Notes: a model not told the origin generated them from the letters alone. A stretch of DNA of 64,000 nt from JARRKU01 sp963675565 (GCA_963675565.2 CAXXYD010000002.1:992001-1056000), one strand, 5' to 3'. Positions 1 through 8,555 are shown, counted from the first letter of the stretch. Numbers and translations: made by a program.

Positions 1-190
1 ATCTGTAACCTTTTCAATTAACGTGTCTGGGGTAAACCCGGCAGACACATGTCCCCGCTGGAAACGTTGACTTGTCCGGAGCCTTTGGAGGCAAATGCAA
101 GGCCGGACAACCGACGAAAGACATTCACCACGACGATACCGGCATATCGGTGATGGCATCTCTGAAGGGCTCGTGCTGTGCAATACCAAG
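1..190. repeat. Flanking repeat, left copy, fused to a yjbQ fragment
   Basis: Bases 1 to about 165 match 25717-25880 in the same orientation with scattered substitutions. Both copies contain TTTTCAATTAACGTGTCT and a hairpin with 8-bp arms (TTGTCCGG at 72-79, CCGGACAA at 103-110). From 162 to 183 the sequence switches to a perfect 22-base match to the inside of yjbQ (26099-26120). The left copy therefore looks like the yjbQ upstream region with about 230 bp deleted, the junction lying at a shared CTGA. The two copies bracket the whole integron region. Whether they mark an insertion event is inference. Confidence 0.75.
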
Positions 191-253
191 CATATTTAGT
201 TTACCCTCGATATTCACCGGACTCAATGCCCCTTCTTTTAATCGGCGGCTATC
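152..253. repeat. 102-bp direct repeat, copy A
   Basis: This segment recurs at 1658-1757 in the same orientation, from GATGG(C)ATCTCTGA to CGGCGGCTATC, with only a few differences. It overlaps the yjbQ-like fragment at its left end. The two copies enclose the two small genes at 287-1201 and an IS5-family remnant. Confidence 0.8.
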
Positions 254-286
254 GTTAAATTATGGGATAATTATGCACTGGAGGCA

Positions 287-589
287 ATGTTAAAAGCTAA
301 GTGGAATGATATGAAGGCAAACCTTTCTGCAGGTAATATTACCGGAGCAATAGGCAACATTCACTCTTCTACGAAAGGCATCTATGAAGATACTTTTACC
401 ATTTTGCCAGACAAACTGTTACAAATCACACAGGACATGCAAGACATCGAGATAATCTGCGCCAAAGATGGTGCAGCAAAATTTCGAATCAAACGTGATG
501 AACTCATTCAGGGTCAGGTGTACACCATTACCTATGATATCTATTTTGGCGTCGATGAAGATGGGATTTGGAGGATAATCCGATTTTAA
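287..589 (+). CDS. Hypothetical protein, probably a 5'-truncated remnant
   Basis: A 100-residue ORF without signal peptide or membrane segment. It resembles the C-terminal module of larger hypothetical proteins of sulfate reducers, with a helical 'KAKWNDMKANLSAGNI' start followed by a beta-rich end. Such modules usually follow a longer N-terminal part, and here the ORF opens only about 35 bases after a repeat boundary, so truncation is likely. A GGAGG lies immediately upstream of the ATG but unusually close. The next gene is 36 bp downstream on the same strand. No catalytic motif is visible and no function is assigned. Confidence 0.5.
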   Translation: MLKAKWNDMKANLSAGNITGAIGNIHSSTKGIYEDTFTILPDKLLQITQDMQDIEIICAKDGAAKFRIKRDELIQGQVYTITYDIYFGVDEDGIWRIIRF

Positions 590-625
590 TTCGACCGGCC
601 TTTTATTCAACAAGAAAGCACTGTC

Positions 626-1201
626 ATGTTAATCGTGAAATATTTCAATCAATTGCTTGATAAAAAATGGGGCCGCTGGACTGTCGGCATTACAGTCCTC
701 GTGGCGCTGTTTACCTTGCCGGTGCGGTGCGAAGGCATTTACAAAGGAAAAGTTGTGGATGAAAACGGGGCACCGATTCCTGGGGTTTTGGCGGTGGGTA
801 CCTGGTCCACGGTTGACATCAATCTGGCCGGGGGAAACTCAAGATGCTTGGATGCCAAAGAGACGCTGACCGATGAGAAGGGTGAGTTTAAGATACCCAA
901 TCGATGGGTACCGCTTCTTGGATTCAATGGAGATATGAGAATACACATATATAAAGTCGGATACGGACGCGTTGAGTGTTTTTGGGAAAGTACGGATCGT
1001 GCAGGTGATTGCTATCTCACAAAAATGGAAAAAGAAGACGGAAGGTGGATATTTCCGTTAATGCGGGTAAAGATGAGTCGGATGAAATATGATGAAGGTC
1101 GACCACCGCATGTAAGTTGCGGACGAAAAAATGGTAAACCATTGATCGAATATATTAAGGCTAACAAGGAATATCGTCGTTCGCGTGGATTAAAAGAATA
1201 A
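626..1201 (+). CDS. Exported protein with carboxypeptidase-regulatory-like domain
   Basis: 191 residues. The N-terminus has a charged start followed by a hydrophobic stretch (VGITVLVALFTL, about residues 20-32), consistent with a Sec signal peptide or anchor. Residues 38-110 read as a CarboxypepD_reg-like beta sandwich (GKVVDENGAPIPGVLAVG ... DEKGEFKIP). Such domains occur on envelope or secreted proteins. The rest, with a Lys/Arg-rich C-terminus, is unrecognised. It lies 36 bp after the preceding small ORF and may form a pair with it. No enzyme motif is seen. Confidence 0.6.
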   Translation: MLIVKYFNQLLDKKWGRWTVGITVLVALFTLPVRCEGIYKGKVVDENGAPIPGVLAVGTWSTVDINLAGGNSRCLDAKETLTDEKGEFKIPNRWVPLLGFNGDMRIHIYKVGYGRVECFWESTDRAGDCYLTKMEKEDGRWIFPLMRVKMSRMKYDEGRPPHVSCGRKNGKPLIEYIKANKEYRRSRGLKE

Positions 1202-1261
1202 CGCTCTTTTTTATGTGGGATGGACTATATGAAAATGGTAATGAAGTGCCTATGTCTAACA

Positions 1262-1669
1262 GGCTGTTGAAAAACTACCCAACCAGCGCAGTTTTTACTT
1301 GAGTAAGAGAAAATATGGTTCTATAACGTTCTCATCAGTTAACGCATAGCAATTATTGGACAATTTTATGAGAGGCACAGAGAAAAATCAGCAAAGTTTG
1401 TTCAGCTACATCTCCCCTGAACAACGGGTTCCCAAAGATCACCCTTTAAGATCGATTCGAACGATGGTCGACAAGGCCCTAGGGCAAATGCACAGCCGGT
1501 TTAATGATCAATACTCAAAAACAGGAAGACCTTCAATACCGCCGGAACAATTGCTGAGGGCTCTGCTGCTGCAAATTTTCTATACCATCCGCAGCGAACG
1601 GTTGCTGATGGAGCAACTTGATTACAATCTTTTATTTCCCTGGTTTGTCGGTTTGTCGATGGATCTCTG
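1262..1669 (+). pseudogene. IS5-family transposase remnant (N-terminal part)
   Basis: The stretch begins with an IS5-type terminal repeat (GGCTGTTGAAAAAC at 1262). An ORF from ATG 1368 encodes the DUF772-type transposase N-terminus (SYISPEQRVPKDHPLR ... GRPSIPPEQLLRALLLQ). The reading frame breaks off after 'PWFVGLSMD', where a copy of the 102-bp repeat begins at 1658. The DDE catalytic region and the other terminal repeat are missing, so this is a dead fragment, probably cut when the repeat was copied or recombined. The junction falls at a short shared GATGG. Confidence 0.8.
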
Positions 1670-1757
1670 AAGGACTCGTGCTGTGCATACCAAGCATATT
1701 TAGTTTACCCTCGATATTCACCTGACTCAATGCCCCTTCTTTTAATCGGCGGCTATC
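1658..1757. repeat. 102-bp direct repeat, copy B
   Basis: This is the second copy of the segment at 152-253. It truncates the IS5-family transposase remnant. Confidence 0.8.
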
Positions 1758-2013
1758 CTAAATAGTATATAAAAACAGTTTATTGACTGCTTACTATATC
1801 CTCTGGAAATCCCATATATTCAGCGAATCACCACTCTAAATTTTACCGTTTAACACAACTTGGGTAACTTAGCAGATACTGGAAGGTAACCACCATTCAG
1901 GGCTCATTTAGGACGACCACAACATGTTGGGGGTACCTTGCGATTTGCCATTTTCAAGACAGTGGTAATACCTGCAATTGGTAAGTTTGTATGGTATTTG
2001 GTGGCTATCAGGA
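1758..2013. other. Distal end of the cassette array, no gene seen
   Basis: On the minus strand this begins GTTCGTATCC, directly after attC16, as a further cassette would. No credible ORF and no second R'' box (TACGAAC) lie to its left, so it is either a degraded last cassette or non-integron DNA at the array end. Confidence 0.4.
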
Positions 2014-2087
2014 TACGAACGCTGGAGCTGAGACGCGCGGAAACGCGCCAGCGTTTTCCGTGTCGATTCTCCAGCGACTTGTTAGAT
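2014..2087 (-). other. attC site of cassette C16
   Basis: A 74-bp imperfect palindrome. On the cassette (minus) strand R'' is ATCTAAC, the exact complement of the first bases of C16 (GTTAGAT, 5299-5305). R' is GTTCGTA. The inner stem pairs the CGCTGGAG/CTCCAGCG and AAACGCGC blocks. It lies 4 bp after the C16 stop codon. Confidence 0.85.
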
Positions 2088-2345
2088 CTACTTATTGTTT
2101 CACTGGCTTCACTGATCCAATAATGCAATATTTAACTTGATTAGGCTCAATTTTATCTCCTGGTTCAACATGATACTTCTCGTGGACCCTTGCTATGCCA
2201 GCCGTGCAACCTTCATCTATCAGCTTGTTTAAACTATCACCTTCATATCTTGGGGAGGCAATTAGACTTGAAACTAATTCACCGTCCATCTGAAAAGGGG
2301 TGCACACACTTAACAGAGAATATGTAAGCGTCTTGTTAAATACAC

Positions 2346-3959
2346 CTATTGCTGAGGGCGGGTAATCAGATCACGATCGATATTTTGAGGAAGCAGTTGG
2401 CGATAGCCCTGCTCATCGGTGGTCAGAGGCAGTTGCGCAAACAGATACCGAAGATAGCCATACGGCTCAAAATCATTTGCCTTGGCTGTTTCGATCAGGG
2501 TAAAAAAGGTTGCACTGGCCTCAGCGCCTGTGGGGCTGCCGGCGAACATCCAGTTCTTTCGTCCCAAAACAAATGGACGGATGGCATTTTCAGCCACATT
2601 GTTATCCGGCTTTAAATTTCCGTCATCTATATACACAATCAGTTTCTTCCAATTTTTCAGTGCATAATTGATCGCTTTACCCAGTAGCCCCTGGGGCGGA
2701 GTCAGTGGCTGTTTGGCTTCGAGCCATTTTTCAAATTGATCCAGAACCGGCTTGGCCTGCTGCTGACGCAGCTGATAACGTTGATCAGTCGTCATTTCCT
2801 GGACCTTGGCCTGTTTTTCTATGTGGTACAGCTTACCAATGTAATCGATAGCCTCATCGGCAAGGGATTTGTGCTGAGCCTTTTTACCGCGCAGTTTTTT
2901 CCTGGCCTTGACCACATCGACAAATTTTCGCCGAACATGGGCCCAGCATCCAAGATGTATAATATTGTTTTTCCGCCCCAGATGATCATAGCCGCTAAAA
3001 TCATCAGATTGGATATAGCCGCTGTAATCATCTAAAAAGTCCAGCGCCACCTTGCCGCTGCGAGTCGGGTAATACCGGTACAACACCGCGGGTTTGTCCG
3101 GCGGACCGCCACAAAATACCCACATGTAGGATTTGCTGGTGTTTTTGCGTCCCGGTTCATTTAGAACCTGAAGTGGTGATTCATCAATGTTGATCAGCGG
3201 GCCGGAGCAGATCTGATTTTCAAGCAGCTCAACGACAGGGGCACAACAGACCGCTGTCTTTACCGCCCAGCTGGCCATGGTGGCCCGGGACAGATCCACA
3301 CCCAGCCGGGCAAAGATCTTTTGCTGGCGGTACAATGGCAGCGCATCTGCAAACTTGGACACGATGATATGGGCCAGCAATCCCTCGCTGGCAATGGATT
3401 TGGGGATTAATTGAACCGGTGCGGGTGCGATCTTTACCGTAGGGCCATCATCATCGACACCTTCACAGCTTTTGCAGGCATACTTATAGCGGATATGGCG
3501 CAGCACCCGAACCTTTGCCGGGATATAATCCAACTTTTCGCAAGTATCTTCACCGATACGACTTAAGACCGCACCACATGGGCACACTTTTTCATCTTCG
3601 TTCAGATCGTGGATGATCTCAACACGGACCAGATCTGCCGGCAAAGGCTTGCGCCCGCGCTTTTTGCGCTGGTGGGCAGCCACCACGACGGTGTTCGCAG
3701 GTTCTGGTTCAATGGGCTGTTGATCATCGGCCAGGGCGGCGCTAAAGATCGGCAACTGTAGATCGCCGGCGCCTGGATAGTGTTTTTCGCTTTTTTGGCC
3801 AAATAACTCGTTTTGCAGCAGCCGGATGCGTTCTTCTAAATAATGGATCTTTTCCTGGTGTTTTGTTTCCAGTGCCGCGATTAGAAAAACAATATCTTTT
3901 TTCGTCAGTACAGTGTCATCGGACAGCTTTGACAGGTCGATATCCATGCCAGCATACAT
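2346..3959 (-). CDS. tnpC: IS66 transposase TnpC
   Basis: A 537-residue DDE transposase of the IS66 family. The N-terminal 70 residues are leucine-rich and coiled-coil-like (EERIRLLQNELFGQKSEKH). A Cys zinc-finger-like region follows (CPCGAVLS ... CKSCEG). The catalytic core shows NIDESPLQV, then DDFSGYDHLG with a conserved GCWAHVRRKF block, and the C-terminal NVAENAIRPFVLGRKNW signature of IS66 TnpC. Full length for the family. It is the last gene of the element, 54 bp after tnpB. It could be functional. Confidence 0.95.
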   Translation of the reverse strand: MYAGMDIDLSKLSDDTVLTKKDIVFLIAALETKHQEKIHYLEERIRLLQNELFGQKSEKHYPGAGDLQLPIFSAALADDQQPIEPEPANTVVVAAHQRKKRGRKPLPADLVRVEIIHDLNEDEKVCPCGAVLSRIGEDTCEKLDYIPAKVRVLRHIRYKYACKSCEGVDDDGPTVKIAPAPVQLIPKSIASEGLLAHIIVSKFADALPLYRQQKIFARLGVDLSRATMASWAVKTAVCCAPVVELLENQICSGPLINIDESPLQVLNEPGRKNTSKSYMWVFCGGPPDKPAVLYRYYPTRSGKVALDFLDDYSGYIQSDDFSGYDHLGRKNNIIHLGCWAHVRRKFVDVVKARKKLRGKKAQHKSLADEAIDYIGKLYHIEKQAKVQEMTTDQRYQLRQQQAKPVLDQFEKWLEAKQPLTPPQGLLGKAINYALKNWKKLIVYIDDGNLKPDNNVAENAIRPFVLGRKNWMFAGSPTGAEASATFFTLIETAKANDFEPYGYLRYLFAQLPLTTDEQGYRQLLPQNIDRDLITRPQQ

Positions 3960-4013
3960 AGCATAACCGACTGTATTTGTATATACTTATTCTTGTTTAA
4001 AGAAGTAAAATTA

Positions 4014-4361
4014 TCAAGCCACAGCAGTATAACGCAGCTGCTGATGGGCGCTGGTATAATCCAGACCGGCAAGCAACCAGGTCAATTGCCTGGCACCGAT
4101 TATGATGATATCTTCACTTGTCTGTGGCCACTTGAACAGGTGCTCTTCCAGCCGTTTGTGCCACAAACAAAACCCGTTGTGATCCCAGTAAAGGACTTTG
4201 ATGATTGTGCGGGCTCGGTTGCAAAATACGAACAGATCTCCGGTAAATGGATTTAACGCCATGGCCTGCTCGACCAGAATCGATAGCCCGTTAATGGCCT
4301 TGCGCATATCGGTACTGCCCACGGCCAGATACACCTTGCCGGAAAAAGGGGCCATCATCAT
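4014..4361 (-). CDS. tnpB: IS66 accessory protein TnpB
   Basis: A 115-residue IS66 Orf2-like protein, recognised from VYLAVGSTDMRKAINGLSILVEQ and FCNRARTIIKVLYWDHNGFCLWHKRLE. It is needed with TnpA for transposition in studied IS66 elements. Its ATG overlaps the stop of tnpA by 4 bases (4358-4361), implying translational coupling. Length is normal for the family. Confidence 0.95.
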   Translation of the reverse strand: MMMAPFSGKVYLAVGSTDMRKAINGLSILVEQAMALNPFTGDLFVFCNRARTIIKVLYWDHNGFCLWHKRLEEHLFKWPQTSEDIIIIGARQLTWLLAGLDYTSAHQQLRYTAVA

Positions 4362-4702
4362 ATGGATCTTACCACCGCCATCAGTTGCTTGAGCGCTGAC
4401 GGGTTAAACCCGGTCTCGACTTCAATCCGGTACCCATTGGGTGTGAACAGATTAAACGAACATTTTTTTACCGGCACAGGCAAATTGCCGGTCAACTGCA
4501 ACGGCACAAACGATACGCCTGCCTCGGGCTGGGCAAATCTTTTCTTCCAATAGGTAAATTGATGTGGCGCCAGTCCGTTTTCTCGGCAATAGGCCACCTG
4601 GGTTTGTCCGCTATTGCGCCAACTTTTGATGTGGGCTTGCCAGAACCGGCGTTTTTTATCCGGAGCATGATCTGGCCGGGTATCGTCTTGGGACATGTGC
4701 AA
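4358..4702 (-). CDS. tnpA: IS66 accessory protein TnpA
   Basis: A 114-residue IS66 Orf1-type protein. It has a helix-turn-helix-like N-terminal half (WRNSGQTQVAYCRENGLAPHQFTYWKKR) that would bind DNA, and a short beta-rich tail ending in the ALKQLMAVVR helix. This is the intact copy. A second copy lies upstream in the tandem duplication. A ribosome-binding site (AGGAGG) precedes the ATG. Confidence 0.93.
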   Translation of the reverse strand: MHMSQDDTRPDHAPDKKRRFWQAHIKSWRNSGQTQVAYCRENGLAPHQFTYWKKRFAQPEAGVSFVPLQLTGNLPVPVKKCSFNLFTPNGYRIEVETGFNPSALKQLMAVVRSI

Positions 4703-5153
4703 CCTCCTTACGAAAATTTGGCTGCATCATGCCATGGCTTTCTCAGCTTGTGAAGATGGGGTTAAATTGACGCTCACGGTTAAACCCGGTCTCGACTTCA
4801 ATCCGGTACCCATTGGGTGTGAACAGATTAAACGAACATTTTTTTACCGGCACAGGCAAATTGCCGGTCAACTGCAACGGCACAAACGATACGCCTGCCT
4901 CGGGCTGGGCAAATCTTTTCTTCCAATAGGTAAATTGATGTGGCGCCAGTCCGTTTTCTCGGCAATAGGCCACCTGGGTTTGTCCGCTATTGCGCCAACT
5001 TTTGATGTGGGCTTGCCAGAACCGGCGTTTTTTATCCGGAGCATGATCTGGCCGGGTATCGTCTTGGGACATGTGCAACCTCCTTACGAAAATTTGGCTG
5101 CATCATGCCATGGCTTTCTCAGCTTGTGAAGATGGGGTTAAATTGACGCTCAC
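4402..5153. repeat. 376-bp tandem duplication inside IS66
   Basis: Bases 4402-4777 are repeated at 4778-5153 with no difference that I can see. The unit runs from the 3' part of tnpA (GGTTAAACCCGG) to the terminal repeat (GACGCTCAC). As a result the element has an internal copy of its own right end (about 4750-4777). No target-site duplication separates the copies, so slippage or recombination is more likely than a second insertion. Confidence 0.9.
4743..5078 (-). pseudogene. Duplicated, C-terminally altered IS66 tnpA
   Basis: An ORF of 111 residues. It is identical to tnpA up to 'VETGFN' and then runs into the internal terminal repeat, giving a foreign tail RERQFNPIFTS in place of the last 14 or so residues. 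It keeps the ribosome-binding site and the HTH region, so a truncated DNA-binding product could be made, but it has no coupled tnpB. It arose from the 376-bp tandem duplication. Confidence 0.85.
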
Positions 5154-5305
5154 GAGAATATTTTTTAGCCCAATTCACCTGATCTGGCCCAAAAACTAGT
5201 CCTTTTCCAGTCACAATTATTTTATTTAGACCATCCGGGCCTTCAAAATCTCAAGGTTCCCCAACTGATATTTCATATGTCTTATTCATTTAATCGAGAT
5301 CTAAC

Positions 5306-7121
5306 GAGCCTGTCGAAAAACCGGTTTTTAGATCACTTTACTTTTGGCCTTGGGCGGGGCAATCTAATTTCCCCTTTTCATATTAAATCATGATGGTTAT
5401 TTCGGCCAATCACCTCTATTTTGACCCATTTGTTGGCTCTTTTTGCCTTTCCCTCTTCGCTTTTTATGCTATTGCAAAGCTTTTCCCATAATTTAGGATC
5501 TTTTCAATGTTATGCACAAGACAGTAAAGCTTCCATTGAATGTTGGCTTTTGCCTTTCCTCGCAGTGTAAAACGATCCATCTTTTTACAAGCGCGTATAT
5601 TGCCAAAGACTGGTTCCACAATAGCTATTCGTTTACTGTATATCTTTCGCCCCTCAGGCGTATCTATCTTTTCTTTCATCTTATCGGTGATGGACGGTGG
5701 GCGCTTCTCTTGTAATATATGGACTTGTCTGGATTGCGTTTTCGCATTGCGCAGGCATTTTGACCTCAGCTTGCAATTGCGGCAAGCTGTCTTCGGAGCT
5801 TCGTACGCGATATATTTATAGCCAGCAGCATCTGCAAAATTACGATTTTTAACATAAAGCTCTTTGTCGCCTGGACAAACAAGTTTACCGGTATCTTCGT
5901 TTAACTTGAAATCGTTTACATCAAAAAATCGCTTTTTAGATTTATACCTTTGATGATATTTATCGGTGGATCGTCGATGCCGTCCGGCATCTTTAAAGCG
6001 AACATCCCTTTTGCGAAACTGCTGATCCGGCACATAAGCGTCCACCTTTTCATCTTCACAGGCCTCAAGGTTCTCAACGCTATAGTAACCTGTATCCGCG
6101 CTAACTGTTTTTCCCTCTAACGGCTCTTCAATGCCAACCGCTTCAAGATTCTTTCTTGCCTCTTCCAGCATAGGTGCCATGGCCTTTGTATCTGTACCAC
6201 TACCGAACACCTGGGCGCTGGTGATGATTTGGTTTTTATCATCTACCATTGCATTGGCATTATAGCCTTGCAGTACGCCATGAGAAGTTGCCATTTTGGC
6301 CGATTCATTGTCTGTGACATTGCTTTGGATCTCTTTGCCTGTCGAGCCGATCTTTGGTTCATTTTCAGATAAAAACTGCTCTATGCGATCAGCTTGCTGT
6401 GATAATTTCTTTATTCGTTTTTTAAGACGTTCTTTATCTGTTGGGGACTTGCCGCGCTCTTTTTTGTCTGTCCTTTTATGTTCTTTGACGATTTGTTTGA
6501 TTTTTCGTCTAAGTGCATCTTGCTTCTTCTTTAAATCGTCAAAATTGCCGCTCCACTCCTTGGATGCATTCGAAGAAAGCTTTAAACCGTCAATGCTAAA
6601 ATGAGTACCACCCAACAGCCCTTCTTCATGACAAATCATTAAAACCATGATGAACAAATCTTCTATCTCTTCATCAATAGAGGACACAAACGCTGCGATG
6701 GTACTATGATCCGGGGTCTTGTTACAAGCCAGCGCCAAAAAAGTTGTTATTTTTTGACATGCGTATTCCAGGCTGCGAGATGATATCATTCCTCGTGAAT
6801 AACCATAGAGCACAATCTTTAATAACAACTTTGGATCGATCGACTTTCGCCCTGTTGCATCGTTATTATACCGAGCATCGAAAACACTCATGTCTAGACG
6901 CTCTTCAACGATGTAGTGAATTGCATACTCTAAGGTACCGGGCAATAATTGATCTTCTAAAAAGATTGGCTCAATGACTGACTGTTTGTAATCGTAGTGT
7001 TGATGCTTTGCCATCTATGGCCTCTTTGGTGGGTTTTCCTTGTTATAACTACGCCTTATATATCACAGTCAGTCTATTTTTGCACTAAAAAGTAGTAATA
7101 TTATACTTTTTCGACAGGCTC
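5306..7121 (-). mobile_element. IS1182-family element, copy 1, in the R' box of attC15
   Basis: 1816 bp with terminal inverted repeats GAGCCTGTCGAAAAA at 5306 and its complement ending at 7121. It is flanked by AAC on both sides in plus sense (5303-5305, 7122-7124), which is GTT on the cassette strand, the invariant core of an attC R' box. After insertion attC15 reads GTT-GAGC, which still fits the R' consensus GTTRRRY. Cassette C16 keeps its own GTTAGAT. It encodes one transposase. Its sequence looks the same as copy 2, so both are probably recent arrivals. Confidence 0.92.
5464..7014 (-). CDS. IS1182-family transposase, copy 1
   Basis: A 516-residue DDE transposase. The N-terminal 90 residues hold the DUF772-type DNA-binding domain (GRKSIDPKLLLKIVLYGYS). 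A first acidic residue lies in THFSIDGLKLSSNAS. A Lys-rich coiled region (about 170-225) follows, then VSADTGYYSVENL with the second Asp, a cysteine cluster (CRNCKLRSKCLRN) and the C-terminal IVEPVFGNIR glutamate motif. Full length. The protein is identical to the one at 11219-12769. The ORF takes up most of the element, with about 107 bp of 5' leader inside the IS. Confidence 0.95.
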   Translation of the reverse strand: MAKHQHYDYKQSVIEPIFLEDQLLPGTLEYAIHYIVEERLDMSVFDARYNNDATGRKSIDPKLLLKIVLYGYSRGMISSRSLEYACQKITTFLALACNKTPDHSTIAAFVSSIDEEIEDLFIMVLMICHEEGLLGGTHFSIDGLKLSSNASKEWSGNFDDLKKKQDALRRKIKQIVKEHKRTDKKERGKSPTDKERLKKRIKKLSQQADRIEQFLSENEPKIGSTGKEIQSNVTDNESAKMATSHGVLQGYNANAMVDDKNQIITSAQVFGSGTDTKAMAPMLEEARKNLEAVGIEEPLEGKTVSADTGYYSVENLEACEDEKVDAYVPDQQFRKRDVRFKDAGRHRRSTDKYHQRYKSKKRFFDVNDFKLNEDTGKLVCPGDKELYVKNRNFADAAGYKYIAYEAPKTACRNCKLRSKCLRNAKTQSRQVHILQEKRPPSITDKMKEKIDTPEGRKIYSKRIAIVEPVFGNIRACKKMDRFTLRGKAKANIQWKLYCLVHNIEKILNYGKSFAIA

Positions 7122-7253
7122 AACGCCGCGTGTCACCCAGCCGGAAGGGAAACAAGGCTTACGCAAATGGTTAATAGTTCTGAAAGCACTAAAATAGGTA
7201 AATGGCAAAGGCGCACGCCCCTTCCGGTCTAGTGCACACGCATGATGTTGTGT
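7122..7253 (-). other. attC site of cassette C15, R' split by IS1182
   Basis: A long attC (about 132 bp). R'' is ACACAAC, complement of the C15 start GTTGTGT (7734-7740 on the plus strand as ACACAAC). The palindromic arms include CCGGAAGGG and CCCTTCCGG. R' is GTT at 7122-7124 followed directly by the IS1182 end. The displaced rest of R' (GTTAGAT) lies at 5299-5305. Confidence 0.85.
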
Positions 7254-7254
7254 G

Positions 7255-7698
7255 TTATTTTAATCTTTTCCTTATAAAAATGTAAGAGATGGCAAAAGCC
7301 ACCACAAATGCCAAAACAATCGTCAATGGTGATGCATTTCGAGTTAATATTTCGGGAGATATTGCAATGCATAATGTGCAAAGCACTATCATTAAGGCTA
7401 TGGACATACCATATGCTGCAAATACCCTCTTCAGTTGGCTATTAGGTTTAAATACCTTCTCTAAGTCCCCAACAAAATCGCTATGGTTGTCTGAAATAAT
7501 TTTTGCCTCCACTAAATTATTTTTTTCGATTGAACTATAAATTATCCAAGCAATAAGGAGCAATGCAATTACAAACGGTATAATCACCCAAACAGTCTCG
7601 TTGAAAAAGATAAGTGGAGCGCAACTTATCATTAAAATTAAAAGCAATAAGAATGATACGTTCATTCTATTTGCGATTAGAACTTGCTTTAATCTCAT
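7255..7698 (-). CDS. Cassette C15: membrane protein
   Basis: 147 residues with four hydrophobic segments: about 14-32 (SFLLLLILMISCAPLIF), 36-54 (VWVIIPFVIALLLIAWII), 95-115 (YGMSIALMIVLCTLCIAI) and 124-142 (LTIVLAFVVAFAISYIF). A charged loop (60-90) separates the pairs. No family is recognised. It is AT-rich compared with the chromosome, as are most cassettes here. The start lies about 40 bases after the cassette boundary GTTGTGT, and the stop is two bases before R'' of attC15. Expression probably depends on upstream transcription. Confidence 0.75.
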   Translation of the reverse strand: MRLKQVLIANRMNVSFLLLLILMISCAPLIFFNETVWVIIPFVIALLLIAWIIYSSIEKNNLVEAKIISDNHSDFVGDLEKVFKPNSQLKRVFAAYGMSIALMIVLCTLCIAISPEILTRNASPLTIVLAFVVAFAISYIFIRKRLK

Positions 7699-7733
7699 GA
7701 CTTAGAGCCAATTAAATCTGTAATTTATTAAAC

Positions 7734-7794
7734 ACACAACGGAAAGCTGTTGGGCGGCACGGTCCTCGCCGTCCCTACCAGCGTTTGGTTAAAG
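7734..7794 (-). other. attC site of cassette C14
   Basis: A 61-bp site. R'' CTTTAAC is the complement of the C14 start GTTAAAG, and R' is GTTGTGT. The centre pairs GGGCGGCACGG with CCGTCCC around CCTCG. Its central block is close to that of attC10. Confidence 0.88.
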
Positions 7795-7796
7795 GG

Positions 7797-8543
7797 CTAC
7801 TCGTCCATGAGTACCCTTAGCATTCTCTCGTGATTATTAAGAAATTCCTTTGTAACTAAAAAATGTTCAGTTTCTGTATAAATCACTTCATTTATCCCGT
7901 TTTCACCTAACTGGTATAATGTCGAATTCGGATATGACATCAGAATAGGTGAGTGCGTAGAAATGATGAATTGTGAATCCTTGAGGACTAAATCATGAAT
8001 CCTTGTTATGAGTGCCATTTGCCTACTTGGTGACAATGCCGCTTCTGGTTCGTCCAGAATATATATGCCGTTCCCGCCAAAACGTTTCATAACAAGCGAC
8101 CAGAAGGATTCCCCATGTGACTGTTCATGAAGCGAGACTCCACCATATGAGTTTATGACTGGAGGTCCAAACGAAAACTCTGAATCAAGCCTCTCTATTT
8201 CGGTGGCGACATTAAAAAAGCTTTCAGCTCGCAAAAAGAATCCATCTTTGGGTCGTTTATAGCTTCTCGATAGGCGAATATACTTCCATAGATTTGAATG
8301 GGATTCTCTGGTTCCAAATTTGAAATTCTTTGTTCCACCTTCCGGATTAAAGCCACACGAAACAGCAATAGCTTCTAACAGCGTTGATTTACCAGTCCCA
8401 TTTTCTCCGATAAAAAAGGTCACTGCCGGATTCAGCTTTATTGTTTCTAACGATTTAATGCCATTCAAGCAAAATGGAAATGAATCAAACGAGTCAATTT
8501 CATCGCGTTTTAATTTAATTTCAATTAGATACCTCTCTTCCAT
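7797..8543 (-). CDS. Cassette C14: AAA/ABC-type ATPase
   Basis: A 248-residue ATPase of the COG3910/AAA_21 kind. The Walker A motif is GENGTGKST (about 46-54), there is an SHGESF signature-like segment (about 148), Walker B is GIYILDEPEAALSP (about 163-176) and the H-loop is FIISTHS. All catalytic residues are present. No nuclease or TOPRIM domain follows, so it is shorter than OLD nucleases. Stand-alone ATPases like this are frequent cassette cargo and may take part in defence, but that is inference. The ATG lies only 13 bases downstream of the 3' end of the group II intron in attC13, so the intron separates this gene from any array promoter. Confidence 0.85.
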   Translation of the reverse strand: MEERYLIEIKLKRDEIDSFDSFPFCLNGIKSLETIKLNPAVTFFIGENGTGKSTLLEAIAVSCGFNPEGGTKNFKFGTRESHSNLWKYIRLSRSYKRPKDGFFLRAESFFNVATEIERLDSEFSFGPPVINSYGGVSLHEQSHGESFWSLVMKRFGGNGIYILDEPEAALSPSRQMALITRIHDLVLKDSQFIISTHSPILMSYPNSTLYQLGENGINEVIYTETEHFLVTKEFLNNHERMLRVLMDE

Positions 8544-8555
8544 TTTTGCCCTTTA

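Larger units (their letters stand above)
2324..5153 (-). mobile_element. IS66-family element with 8-bp target duplication
   Basis: The ends are imperfect inverted repeats: GTAAGCGTC at 2324 and GACGCTCAC ending at 5153. The element is flanked by the direct repeat GAGAATAT (2316-2323 and 5154-5161), the 8-bp duplication typical of IS66. It encodes the three usual genes tnpA, tnpB and tnpC on the minus strand. Its length of 2830 bp includes a 376-bp tandem duplication at the tnpA end. The parental element would be 2454 bp. It interrupts the gene of cassette C16. Confidence 0.95.
2092..5289 (-). pseudogene. Cassette C16 gene, split by IS66 and carrying a nonsense codon
   Basis: The N-terminal part (ATG at 5289, down to 5154) and the C-terminal part (2315 to 2092) join in frame once the IS66 element (2324-5153) and one copy of its 8-bp target duplication are removed. 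This gives a protein of about 119 residues. Codon 13 is TGA where TGG (Trp, in a GEPWDF context) would be expected, so a second, independent lesion is present. The reconstructed product is acidic and lacks membrane segments. I do not recognise a family. The gene starts 10 bases after the cassette's GTTAGAT end and is followed by attC16, so it is a true cassette gene, now inactive. Confidence 0.8.

Noticed and set aside
5251..5253. TGA in the C16 cassette gene as a selenocysteine codon
   Set aside because: No SECIS-like hairpin follows and the context (GEP-?-DF) suggests a former Trp. The gene is also interrupted by IS66.
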